Source: Gammaproteobacteria bacterium
GTDB taxonomy: Bacteria; Pseudomonadota; Gammaproteobacteria; Pseudomonadales; Azotimanducaceae
Assembly (NCBI GenBank): GCA_003228415.1
Contig: QIDL01000055.1
Span: 1 to 14,791 of the forward strand
Direction: 5' to 3'
Length of the DNA: 14,791 nt
Shown piece by piece: positions 5,483 through 13,489 of this stretch; positions within the stretch are counted from its first letter, which is position 1, and the number at the start of each line of letters is the position of its first letter. The position numbers and the translations under genes were made by a program. Under the pieces are notes generated by a model. The model worked only from the letters and a program-made list of their open reading frames with translations. It did no database searches and was not told where the DNA came from.

Positions 5483-7223
5483 TCTGAGCATCGATCCGCA
5501 CATTGTCGATCCGCAGATTAGAGAACGTCCGGTCCCTGATGGCGGGCTCATCGATCCTCCACCCGGTCTGTCGCCGCTACTGACCCGTATTTATCTGAGC
5601 CGTGGATTGACCCGCGGTGCGGAGCTTGATCTCAGCCTGGATGCGCTGGCTCGGCCGACGTTACTTCCGGAGCTGACCCAGGCGGCCAATCGCCTGGCGG
5701 ATGCCGTAGAGAAAGATGAGCACATTCTGGTCGTTGGGGACTTCGATGCGGACGGCGCTACCTCTGTGGCATTGGCGATTTCGTTGCTCGAGGCCATGGG
5801 CGCAGAGAGGGTCTCCTTTCTGGTGCCGAACCGCTTTGAATTCGGCTATGGGTTGTCGCCGGAAATTGTCACGTTGGCCCTGGATCGGTCACCATCGGTC
5901 ATTGTCACCGTGGATAATGGTGTCTCCAGCATGGATGGCGTTCGGTTGGCCGGTGAACACGGAGTCGACGTCATCGTCACCGACCATCACCTCCCCGGAG
6001 CGGAGCTTCCGGATGCGTTGGCGATCGTCAACCCCAATCTCACCGACAGCGAGTTCCCGAGTTCGGCCATGGCCGGGGTCGGGGTAATCTATTATGTGTT
6101 AGGAGGCACCCGGGCGGTATTGAAGGAACGGGGCTGGTTCGCCGAGCGCCCGGTTCCGAATCTGGCCGACTGGCTGGATCTGGTAGCACTTGGCACGGTC
6201 GCCGACGTTGTTCCGCTGGATCACAACAATCGAGTCATGGTCTCACAGGGACTCAAACGGATTCGTCGGGGTCGGTGTCGCGCGGGCATCAAAGCGCTCG
6301 CGGAAGTGGCGGGGCGTCGGCTCGACAAGCTTTCATCTCAGGATCTGGGGTTTGCCATCGGCCCCAGATTGAATGCGGCAGGTCGACTGGACGACATGAG
6401 CATTGGTATTCAATGTCTGCTCGCCGCCGATGAGTCTCGGGCCCGCGAGCTTGCGAAGGCCCTCGATGAGCTCAACCTGGCGCGTCGGGCGCTGGAACAG
6501 GAGATGGTGCAGGACGCGGAACTGATTGTTGCCGGTCACGATCAGGAAGTCGCTGGACGCTTTGGTGTCAGCGTTTATGATTCCGGGTGGCACCAGGGAA
6601 TCGTGGGAATCGTGGCCGGTCGGCTGAGGGAAAAAGTCCATCGGCCGGTGATCGCTTTCGCTGAAGCGGGTGGGCTGGCGCCGGACGAGTTGAAGGGTTC
6701 CGCTCGATCCGTGCCGGGCCTGCACATACGTGACGTGCTGGATATCATTGCCAGCCGTTACCCCGGCATGGTCGTTCGCTTCGGCGGACATGCCATGGCT
6801 GCGGGCCTGTCGATCAAACGCGTTCATTATCCTCGGTTCGAGCGGGTGTTCGACAAGGTGGTACAGGAGCTGCTTCCGGCTTCGGCGCTGGCGCCGGTAC
6901 TCGCGTCTGATGGCCCGCTACTGGTCGATGAGATGACTCTCCCCATGGCGAAGCAGCTGGCGGAAGGAGGTCCGTGGGGGCAACAGTTTCCGATGCCGGT
7001 ATTCCATGATGAATTCGATCTCATCAGCCAACGGGTCGTGGGTGAGCAGCACCTGAAGCTGGTGCTCAGAAAGGAAGGCCGGCTGTTCGATGCGATCGCC
7101 TTCCGTCAGCCTGCGCTCGCCGATGTCACCAGGGTTCAGGTTCTATTTCGGCTCGAAGAAAATGACTATCGAGACTCGGTGACTCTGCAGCTGGTGGTGG
7201 AGCATCTACGCGCGTTGGCATAA
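5475..7223 (+). CDS. recJ: Single-stranded-DNA-specific 5'-3' exonuclease RecJ
   Basis: RecJ degrades single-stranded DNA 5' to 3' in RecF-pathway recombination, mismatch repair and base-excision repair. The 582-residue product shows the DHH-family motifs in order: GDFDADG (88-94), VTVDNG (144-149, Asp147), TDHHLPG (169-175), TVADVVPL (241-248, Asp244), and the DHHA1 motif RFGGHAMAAG (435-444). A C-terminal OB-like domain follows (about 485-580). Length is close to E. coli RecJ (577 aa). ATG 5475 is chosen because it overlaps the hom stop by 8 nt (ATGAATGA), which suggests translational coupling. The upstream extension would overlap hom by over 70 nt and has no family resemblance. The neighbours dsbC and prfB match E. 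coli apart from hom. Confidence 0.96.
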   Translation: MNDLSIDPHIVDPQIRERPVPDGGLIDPPPGLSPLLTRIYLSRGLTRGAELDLSLDALARPTLLPELTQAANRLADAVEKDEHILVVGDFDADGATSVALAISLLEAMGAERVSFLVPNRFEFGYGLSPEIVTLALDRSPSVIVTVDNGVSSMDGVRLAGEHGVDVIVTDHHLPGAELPDALAIVNPNLTDSEFPSSAMAGVGVIYYVLGGTRAVLKERGWFAERPVPNLADWLDLVALGTVADVVPLDHNNRVMVSQGLKRIRRGRCRAGIKALAEVAGRRLDKLSSQDLGFAIGPRLNAAGRLDDMSIGIQCLLAADESRARELAKALDELNLARRALEQEMVQDAELIVAGHDQEVAGRFGVSVYDSGWHQGIVGIVAGRLREKVHRPVIAFAEAGGLAPDELKGSARSVPGLHIRDVLDIIASRYPGMVVRFGGHAMAAGLSIKRVHYPRFERVFDKVVQELLPASALAPVLASDGPLLVDEMTLPMAKQLAEGGPWGQQFPMPVFHDEFDLISQRVVGEQHLKLVLRKEGRLFDAIAFRQPALADVTRVQVLFRLEENDYRDSVTLQLVVEHLRALA

Positions 7224-7261
7224 ACTGGCGAGCTTTCCAGCTTTTCTTTCACGAGTCATTC

Positions 7262-7297
7262 AGGAGCATCGGTACCCACGAGTACCGCCAAGTCATG
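7262..7297 (+). promoter_or_regulatory. prfB translation start region with a hairpin between SD and start
   Basis: The best Shine-Dalgarno match, AGGAG (7262-7266), lies 28 nt before the prfB ATG (7295), too far for normal initiation. Between them GGTAC (7271-7275) and GTACC (7282-7286) can form a 5-bp hairpin that would reduce the effective spacing to about 12 nt. The start itself is certain from the 25-codon leader frame. Confidence 0.3.
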
Positions 7298-8393
7298 GCT
7301 GAAATCACTTCAATTCGGGACAGGGTCAAAGACCTGGCTGTGCGGGATGTGGCGCTCAGGGGGTATCTTTGACTTTGAGTCTAAGCAACATCGTCTGGAA
7401 GAAGTGAATCTGGAACTGGCAGATCCGGATGCCTGGAATGACCCGGATAAGGCGAAGACCCTGACAATTGAGCGCTCAGCGCTTGAAGCCATCGTGAGCG
7501 TGCTCGCTGAACTTGGCAGCGACTTGAGCGATCTGGCGGAGCTTGCAGAGCTGGCAGCCGATGAAGAAGACCCGGCAACTCTCGAGGACATCCAGAACGA
7601 TCTCATATCCCTCGAAAAAGACCTGGCGAAGCTCGAATTTCGCCGCATGTTTCGAGGCGAGATGGATGTCGCTAACGCATTTCTTGAAGTTCAGGCAGGT
7701 TCCGGTGGTACGGAAGCTCAGGACTGGGCTGAGATGCTTCTGCGTATGTATCTGAAATGGGCTGAAAAACGCGGCCTGGATACCGAGATCATTGAAGTCT
7801 CTGGCGGAGAAGTGGCAGGTATCAAGTCGGCGACCGTGCATATCAGCGGTGATCATGCTTTCGGATGGCTGCGTACGGAGACCGGCGTACATAGACTGGT
7901 CAGGAAATCTCCCTTTGACTCCGGTAACCGACGCCATACTTCTTTTGCCTCGGTGTTCGTCTCCCCGGAGATCGAAGATGATATTGAGATCGACATCAAT
8001 CCACGAGATGTGCGAGTCGATACTTATCGTGCCAGCGGTGCAGGAGGCCAACACGTCAACCGCACCGATTCGGCGGTGAGGCTGACTCACCTGCCGACCA
8101 ATACGGTGGTGCAGTGTCAGAGCGAACGTTCTCAACATCAGAATAAGGACAAGGCCTACAAACAACTGCGGGCAAAACTGTTCGAGCTGGAGATGCTCAA
8201 ACGAAAAGCGGAACAGCAGATCGTCGAGGACAACAAAGCGGATATCGGCTGGGGTAGTCAGATCCGCAGCTATGTGCTCGACCAGTCGAGGGTCAAAGAT
8301 CTGCGCACGCAGGTGGAAAGAACCGATCCTAACAATGTCCTGGACGGCGATATCGATGATCTGATCGAAGCGAGCCTGAAGGCAGGCCTGTAA
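7295..8393 (+). CDS. prfB: Peptide chain release factor 2 (RF2), expressed by programmed +1 frameshift
   Basis: RF2 recognises UGA and UAA and triggers peptide release on the ribosome. The gene is read in two frames. ATG 7295 opens 25 codons ending at an in-frame TGA (7370-7372); after skipping T7370 the second frame (GAC at 7371) continues to TAA 8391-8393. The product is 365 residues, the length of E. coli RF2, and landmark residues fall at the same numbers: anticodon-mimic SPF at 205-207 and catalytic GGQ at 250-252 ([18 protein letters not shown]). Residue 246 is Ala, as in most bacteria, rather than the Thr of E. coli K-12. Low RF2 lets ribosomes pause at the TGA and shift, so the gene is autoregulated. 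It lies between recJ and lysS as in E. coli. Confidence 0.97.
7358..7373 (+). promoter_or_regulatory. prfB programmed +1 frameshift site
   Basis: AGGGGGTATCTTTGAC is the canonical RF2 recoding element. The internal Shine-Dalgarno-like AGGGGG (7358-7363) is followed by TAT, the slippery CTT, then TGA and C. The CTT-decoding tRNA slips by one base to TTT and translation continues with GAC. The site is identical to the E. coli one at every position shown. Confidence 0.97.
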
Positions 8394-8429
8394 GATGGTC
8401 GGGCACAACCAGACTTCCGACAAACGAAG

Positions 8430-9923
8430 ATGACAGACGAACACGACATTATCAGTACTCGCCGTGACAAACTCACTCGTTGGCTCGGTGATGCTCGTTC
8501 GTATCCGAATGGATTTCGGCGCGAGGCTTTTGCCAGAGATCTGCATGTGGCCGCCGAGGGTAAGGACAAAGCGACACTGGAAACGGAGGCGTTTTCCACT
8601 GCCGTCTGCGGTCGGGTGATGTTGCGCCGGGTCATGGGTAAGGCCAGCTTCATAACGCTCCAGGATGTGACAGGCCAGATTCAATGTTACCTGCGTAAGG
8701 ACGATGTGGGTGATATGGCCTATGAAGCGTTCGAAGATCTGTGGGACATCGGTGACATCGTAGCCGTCAGCGGCGAGTTGATGCGTACCAACAAAGGAGA
8801 ACTTACGGTTCACGCGAGTTCCATCGAACTGCTCAATAAGACCCTGCGACCGCTTCCGGAAAAGTACCACGGCCTGGTGGATCAGGAGACCAAGTATCGG
8901 CAGCGTTATCTTGATCTCATCATGAGCGCAGAATCACGGCGTGTATTCGAGATCCGATCTGTACTGACCAGCGCCATTCGCGAGTTTTTCTCAAGCCGAG
9001 ACTTCATGGAAGTGGAGACGCCGATGATGCACGTGCTACCGGGTGGCGCAATAGCGCGACCGTTCAGCACCCATCACAACTCTCTGGATCTTGATCTTTT
9101 TCTGCGGGTCGCGCCCGAGTTGTTTTTGAAGCGGTTGGTCGTCGGTGGGTTTGAGCGGGTATTCGAGATCAACCGAAATTTTCGCAATGAGGGCCTGTCC
9201 ACCCGGCACAATCCCGAGTTCACCATGCTCGAGTTCTATTGGGCGTATCACGATTTCGAGGATCTGATCGCGCTGACCCAGGATCTGCTGGCGCATCTGG
9301 CAAACAGGATTCTTGATGGCCAGCCGATAAATTACCAGGGCACTGAGATCGACTTCAGCAAACCTGCCGAACGGATGACCATGGCAGAGTCTGTCCTCCG
9401 ATTCACCGAACTGCCTGAAAGCGATCTCAAGAACCATGAAAAACTCAGCGCTATGTTGACCGGGCTGAATGTACGCGTCGAAGATGCCTGGGGGCCGGGC
9501 AAGCTGTTGACGGAACTCTTTGAGGCTCGAGTCGAAGAGCGATTGGAGCAGCCGACGTTCATCACCCATTACCCCACGGAAGTATCGCCGCTGTCGCGGC
9601 GAAATGATGATGATCCGGATGTGACGGATCGATTTGAGCTGTTTGTCAGTGGTCGGGAAATTGCCAATGGCTTCTCGGAACTGAATGATCCGGCTGATCA
9701 GGCGGAACGATTCCGTGCCCAGATGGAAGCCCGGGCAGGTGGTGATGTGGAGGCCATGACCTATGACGAGGACTACATCAGGGCGCTTGAGTATGGATTG
9801 CCGCCATCGGCGGGAGAAGGCATAGGGATCGATCGACTGGTGATGCTGTTTACCAATTCTCCTTCCATCCGGGACGTTCTGCTGTTTCCTCTGATGCGAC
9901 CCGAGTCGAAAGGCGATGGCTGA
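8430..9923 (+). CDS. lysS: Lysyl-tRNA synthetase, class II
   Basis: LysS charges tRNA-Lys with lysine. The 497-residue product aligns throughout with E. coli LysS. The N-terminal OB-fold anticodon-binding domain spans about 55-135 (GRVMLRRVMGKASFITLQDVTGQIQ). Class II motif 1 lies in FMEVETPMM..PGGAIARPF (192-212). Motif 2 lies in FERVFEINRNFRNEG and HNPEFTMLEFY (241-270, Arg252). Motif 3 is GIGIDRLVMLFTN (464-476, Arg469). LRPLPEKYHGL and YRQRYLDLI in the linker are also family hallmarks. The ATG at 8430, 36 nt after prfB, gives the expected N-terminus. The upstream ACGAAG is only a weak ribosome-binding site. The prfB-lysS pairing is conserved in gammaproteobacteria, and the last 8 nt overlap ung. 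Confidence 0.97.
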   Translation: MTDEHDIISTRRDKLTRWLGDARSYPNGFRREAFARDLHVAAEGKDKATLETEAFSTAVCGRVMLRRVMGKASFITLQDVTGQIQCYLRKDDVGDMAYEAFEDLWDIGDIVAVSGELMRTNKGELTVHASSIELLNKTLRPLPEKYHGLVDQETKYRQRYLDLIMSAESRRVFEIRSVLTSAIREFFSSRDFMEVETPMMHVLPGGAIARPFSTHHNSLDLDLFLRVAPELFLKRLVVGGFERVFEINRNFRNEGLSTRHNPEFTMLEFYWAYHDFEDLIALTQDLLAHLANRILDGQPINYQGTEIDFSKPAERMTMAESVLRFTELPESDLKNHEKLSAMLTGLNVRVEDAWGPGKLLTELFEARVEERLEQPTFITHYPTEVSPLSRRNDDDPDVTDRFELFVSGREIANGFSELNDPADQAERFRAQMEARAGGDVEAMTYDEDYIRALEYGLPPSAGEGIGIDRLVMLFTNSPSIRDVLLFPLMRPESKGDG

Positions 9924-10608
9924 AGACCGGCTCAGGCTCGAAGCATCCTGGAAAGCGGTGCTCAGTGATGAGTTCGAGAAACCCTATATGAGCACTCTGC
10001 GCAGCTTTCTGCTCAGCGAGAAGCGAGCCGGGAAGAAGATATTTCCACCGGGAGGGGAGATTTTTTCTGCGCTGGACCTGACTCCGCTCAACGACGTCAA
10101 GGTGGTCATCATCGGCCAGGATCCCTATCACGGCCCGGATCAGGCCCATGGCTTATGTTTTTCTGTGCGATCGGGCATCGCTCTACCGCCGTCGCTGGTG
10201 AACATCTTCAAGGAAATATCCACAACGTGTGCTGGTGGAGGCTTCGACGGACTGCACGGCTGTCTCGCTCCCTGGGCCAACCAGGGTGTGTTGCTGTTGA
10301 ATGCCGTGCTGACCGTAGAACGGGGACGAGCCGCATCGCATCAAGGTCGAGGCTGGGAGACGTTCACCGATGCGGTGGTCAGCGTGCTCAACGAGCAACG
10401 CGAGCATCTGGTCTTCCTTCTCTGGGGGAGTTACGCGCAGAAGAAAGGCGCGCATGTGGATCGATCGAGACACTGTGTGTTGCCGGCTCCACATCCGTCC
10501 CCGTTGTCCGCCCATAGAGGATTCTTCGGGTGTAATCATTTCAGCGAGGCGAACACTTATCTGGATCGGCAGGGTATCGAGCCGATCGACTGGTTCGACG
10601 TCGCTTGA
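9916..10608 (+). CDS. ung: Uracil-DNA glycosylase (family 1)
   Basis: Ung excises uracil from DNA, starting base-excision repair. The 230-residue product has the water-activating loop GQDPYHGP (67-74) with catalytic Asp69. It also has the uracil-stacking Phe82 in GLCFSV, the uracil-specific Asn129 in LLLNAVLTV, and the minor-groove loop HPSPLSAHRGFFG with His193. These all correspond to E. coli Ung (Asp64, Phe77, Asn123, His187). The ATG at 9916 overlaps the lysS stop (ATGGCTGA, 8 nt), so the two genes are probably translationally coupled. Ung is not next to lysS in E. coli. The next gene begins 36 nt downstream with its own Shine-Dalgarno. Confidence 0.97.
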   Translation: MAEDRLRLEASWKAVLSDEFEKPYMSTLRSFLLSEKRAGKKIFPPGGEIFSALDLTPLNDVKVVIIGQDPYHGPDQAHGLCFSVRSGIALPPSLVNIFKEISTTCAGGGFDGLHGCLAPWANQGVLLLNAVLTVERGRAASHQGRGWETFTDAVVSVLNEQREHLVFLLWGSYAQKKGAHVDRSRHCVLPAPHPSPLSAHRGFFGCNHFSEANTYLDRQGIEPIDWFDVA

Positions 10609-10644
10609 GATCTAAGGCTTGAGGTAAAAGAAAGGAAAGCAGCG

Positions 10645-11433
10645 ATGATAGTCTCCGACTCGGATAAGCTGAAAGTAACGCAGCAGGAACACACAGTTGT
10701 CATCACCATCGACAATCCGCCGGCGAACACATGGGATCGGGATTCGCTGCAGGCACTCGAAACGCTGGTGGCGAAGTGCAATGAGGCGCGTGATGTTTAT
10801 GCGCTGGTGGTGACAGGAGAGGGTGATAGGTTTTTCTCCGCTGGCGCGGATCTCAATCTGTTTGCCGCTGGAGACAAAGAGGTGGCTGAGCAATTGTCTG
10901 GCCATTTCGGCCGGGCGTTTGAGGCTCTGTCCGCATTCCGAGGAGTGAGTATCGCAGCCATCAACGGCTTTGCCATGGGGGGAGGGCTCGAGTGTGCACT
11001 TGCCTGCGACATTAGAATTGCCGAGTCCCAGAGCAAACTGGCGTTGCCGGAGGCGACGGTGGGTCTACTGCCTTGTGGAGGTGGTACCCAGAATCTGGCC
11101 TGGCTGGTTGGTGAGGGCTGGGCCAAACGGATGATACTGTGTGGCGAGCGGCTGGATGCCTCTACAGCGGAGCGTATCGGGTTGGTGGAGGAGGTGGTGG
11201 AAACAGGTCAGGCGCTGGGGCAGGCCATGGCACTCGCGGCCTCCGTCGCCGGACAGAGCCCACCGGCAGTGGCATCCTGTAAGTCGCTGATTCAGGAAGC
11301 TCGCAGGGGGAGTATCGAATCGGCTTATGCGATTGAACGCGAAGCGTTCGTCGAACTCTTCGATACCGAAGATCAACAGGAAGGAACCAATGCGTTTCTT
11401 CAGAAACGCTCGCCACGGTGGATCAACGGCTGA
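10645..11433 (+). CDS. Enoyl-CoA hydratase (crotonase family), probably valine catabolism
   Basis: The 262-residue product is a crotonase-fold enzyme adding water across a 2-enoyl-CoA. Oxyanion-hole segments FSAGADLNLF (64-73) and NGFAMGGGLECALA (107-120) are present. Both hydratase glutamates are there: Glu116 and Glu136 (LPEATVGLLP), 20 residues apart as in rat mitochondrial hydratase (Glu144/Glu164), so this is probably an active hydratase and not an isomerase. The start ATG 10645 has AAGGA (10632-10636) 8 nt upstream. Its neighbours are the next two steps of valine degradation, so the likely substrate is methacrylyl-CoA; this is inferred from context, and a general fatty-acid hydratase role is possible. 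The stop shares one base with the next start (TGATG). Confidence 0.9.
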   Translation: MIVSDSDKLKVTQQEHTVVITIDNPPANTWDRDSLQALETLVAKCNEARDVYALVVTGEGDRFFSAGADLNLFAAGDKEVAEQLSGHFGRAFEALSAFRGVSIAAINGFAMGGGLECALACDIRIAESQSKLALPEATVGLLPCGGGTQNLAWLVGEGWAKRMILCGERLDASTAERIGLVEEVVETGQALGQAMALAASVAGQSPPAVASCKSLIQEARRGSIESAYAIEREAFVELFDTEDQQEGTNAFLQKRSPRWING

Positions 11434-12569
11434 TGACGGAACCCATGAACGCGCCCGGTGCGTCCGTGCTGCTTTTAGAGCATGAGGCGGCAGGCGGACG
11501 AATAGTGGCTGAGGCCAGACTGAATAGCGCCGCGACTCTGAATGCGCTCAGTCTCGAGATGATCGATATTCTCACCCCGGCAATGAAGGAGTGGGCCCGC
11601 GAAGATCGAGTGGTAGCGGTTATTCTGACTGGCGGTGGAGAACGGGCATTCAGCGCCGGCGGAGACGTTCAGGCCCTGTATCGCGCCATGGAGAACAATC
11701 ACCATGCGGGAGAACGTGTGGATGAATATCCATACCAGTTTTTCGAGAGGGAATACCGGCTGGACTACCTGTTGCACACCTTTGATAAGCCTCTCGTGGC
11801 GTTTGGCCACGGAATCATTATGGGTGGAGGTCTCGGCCTGTTTGGGGCAGCTTCTATTCGCATTGTCACCGAAAATGTCCGGATCGCATTTCCTGAGGTG
11901 ACTATCGGCTTGTTTCCTGATGCTGGCGGGACCTGGTTGCTTCGTAACATGCCGGAGCGCTATGCGCTGTTCCTGGGGATGACGGGCAGTCGTGTCAACG
12001 CTGCGGATGCGGTGCTGCTGGGACTGGGGACGCACTCGATTTCTCAAGCGCACCTTGATCAGGTTTTGTCCGGCATCCTCGAATTGCCCTTCACTGGTGA
12101 TAAAGATGCAGACAGGCTCCGGGTTGATGAGTTTCTGCAGGCGCAGGAGCCTGTTCCGATGCCTCGGGCAGAACTGCCGGTGGTCAGAGAAACCGTCACG
12201 GCAAATGGTGATCTGGGAGACATAGTGACGTCGATTAGATCGTTGAACGGTGCTTCACAATGGGTTGATGAAGGTCTCGCGGCCATGGAGCAGGGTTGCC
12301 CTGCTACCGTTGGTATTGTTGTCGAGCAGGTTAAACGTGGGAAGCATCTCGATCTGGCGGACTGTTTCCGTCTTGAGATGACCGTTGCGACCCATTGTGC
12401 GGAGAACCATGATTTCAGCGAAGGGGTGCGGGCGCTGTTGATCGAGAAAGACAATCGGCCCAACTGGCAGTTTGGTGATCTCGAGTCTCTGCCGGCCGAC
12501 TATGTCGACAGTCACTTTCTTGAGCCCTGGCCACTCAACCCGCTTCACGATCTGGAGAAGGTGTTATGA
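11433..12569 (+). CDS. 3-hydroxyisobutyryl-CoA hydrolase (HIBCH-like)
   Basis: HIBCH hydrolyses 3-hydroxyisobutyryl-CoA to free 3-hydroxyisobutyrate in valine degradation. The 378-residue product is longer than ordinary crotonases, as HIBCH is. It shows ERAFSAGGDVQALY (70-83), GIIMGGGLGLFGAA (127-140), and the catalytic segment FPEVTIGLFPDAGGTWLL with Glu155 and Asp163, the 8-residue spacing of the human Glu/Asp pair. The C-terminal half carries the family KDNRPNW motif. ATG 11433 is chosen because it overlaps the upstream stop by one base; a GTG at 11418 and an ATG at 11445 are alternatives, and none has a strong Shine-Dalgarno. An enoyl-CoA hydratase/isomerase label is less apt given the C-terminal domain. 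Confidence 0.92.
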   Translation: MTEPMNAPGASVLLLEHEAAGGRIVAEARLNSAATLNALSLEMIDILTPAMKEWAREDRVVAVILTGGGERAFSAGGDVQALYRAMENNHHAGERVDEYPYQFFEREYRLDYLLHTFDKPLVAFGHGIIMGGGLGLFGAASIRIVTENVRIAFPEVTIGLFPDAGGTWLLRNMPERYALFLGMTGSRVNAADAVLLGLGTHSISQAHLDQVLSGILELPFTGDKDADRLRVDEFLQAQEPVPMPRAELPVVRETVTANGDLGDIVTSIRSLNGASQWVDEGLAAMEQGCPATVGIVVEQVKRGKHLDLADCFRLEMTVATHCAENHDFSEGVRALLIEKDNRPNWQFGDLESLPADYVDSHFLEPWPLNPLHDLEKVL

Positions 12570-13489
12570 CATCCATCGGTTTTATTGGACTTGGCAATAT
12601 GGGCGGACACATGGCCAGGAATCTGCTGGCGGCCGATGCCGGTTACCAGATGAGAGTTTTCGATGTAGTCGAATCGTTGATGGAGTCCGTCACTTCCGCG
12701 TCCACCTCAACCACGATGGTAACCGCAACGCAGTCCATTGCAGACGCCGTGGCGGGTGTGGATGTGGTCATCAGCATGTTACCCGCGGGAAAACACGTCA
12801 AGGAGGTATACCTGGGTGCTGGTGGTGTGCTGGATAATGCGGGTGTCGACACGTTGTTGATCGATTGCAGTACCATTGATCCGACGACGGCGCGCGAAGT
12901 GTCCGCGGCAGCGAAAGACAAAGGGCTGGATATGCTGGATGCGCCGGTTTCCGGTGGGACTGCCGGTGCCGAATCCGGCACCCTGACTTTTATCGTCGGT
13001 GCCGATCCACAGGGGCTTGAACGCGCACGTCCGTATCTCGAAGTCATGGGGGCCAATGTTTTTCATGCCGGCAGCAGCGGTGCCGGGCAGGTTGCGAAAA
13101 TCTGTAACAACATGCTGCTGGCTGTTCATATGGCGGGCACCGCGGAGGCGCTTGGTCTCGGGGTGGAGAACGGGTTGGACCCGGCGACGCTTTCGGAAAT
13201 CATGAAGCAGTCGTCCGGCGGCAACTGGTCCCTCAACGTCTACAACCCCTATCCGGGCGTGATGCAAGGTGCCCCGGCGTCACGAGCCTATCAGGGCGGC
13301 TTTCTGGTCGATCTGATGACGAAAGATCTCGATCTTGCAATGGCCACGGCGGAAGGATCGCGGAGTTCGGTGCCTCTGGGCGCCCTGGCGAAGAATCTGT
13401 ATCGGATTCATCAGCAGCACAATGATGCCGGGAGGCTCGACTTCTCGAGTATTCAGTGGCTGTACTCACCAGATCTCAAGGAGCGTTAA
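12566..13489 (+). CDS. mmsB: 3-hydroxyisobutyrate dehydrogenase
   Basis: MmsB oxidises 3-hydroxyisobutyrate to methylmalonate semialdehyde with NAD+. The 307-residue product starts with the Rossmann signature IGFIGLGNMGGHMARNL (4-20). It carries the beta-hydroxyacid dehydrogenase motif DAPVSGGTAGAESGTLTF (125-142), and GAGQVAKICNNML with catalytic Lys178 and substrate-contacting Asn182. C-terminal FLVDLMTKDLDLA and SVPLGALA also fit. GGAGAAGG (12554-12561) precedes the ATG, which overlaps the HIBCH stop as ATGA. Preceding genes make its substrate, which supports the specific assignment over other members of this family such as tartronate semialdehyde reductase. Its TAA overlaps the ygfZ stop on the other strand. 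Confidence 0.94.
   Translation: MTSIGFIGLGNMGGHMARNLLAADAGYQMRVFDVVESLMESVTSASTSTTMVTATQSIADAVAGVDVVISMLPAGKHVKEVYLGAGGVLDNAGVDTLLIDCSTIDPTTAREVSAAAKDKGLDMLDAPVSGGTAGAESGTLTFIVGADPQGLERARPYLEVMGANVFHAGSSGAGQVAKICNNMLLAVHMAGTAEALGLGVENGLDPATLSEIMKQSSGGNWSLNVYNPYPGVMQGAPASRAYQGGFLVDLMTKDLDLAMATAEGSRSSVPLGALAKNLYRIHQQHNDAGRLDFSSIQWLYSPDLKER

Noticed and set aside
7224..7250. Possible terminator after recJ (CTGG/CCAG then CTTTTCTTTC)
   Set aside because: The stem is only 4 bp with an 8-nt loop and the tract is interrupted by C residues, too weak to support.
7347..8393. prfB annotated as a single-frame gene from GTG 7347
   Set aside because: The first eight codons would be the wrong frame of the leader; the canonical frameshift site and 25-codon leader give the correct full-length RF2.
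7476..8870. 464-codon open frame antisense to prfB and lysS
   Set aside because: It spans two well-conserved genes on the other strand, has no recognisable domain and no plausible ribosome-binding site.
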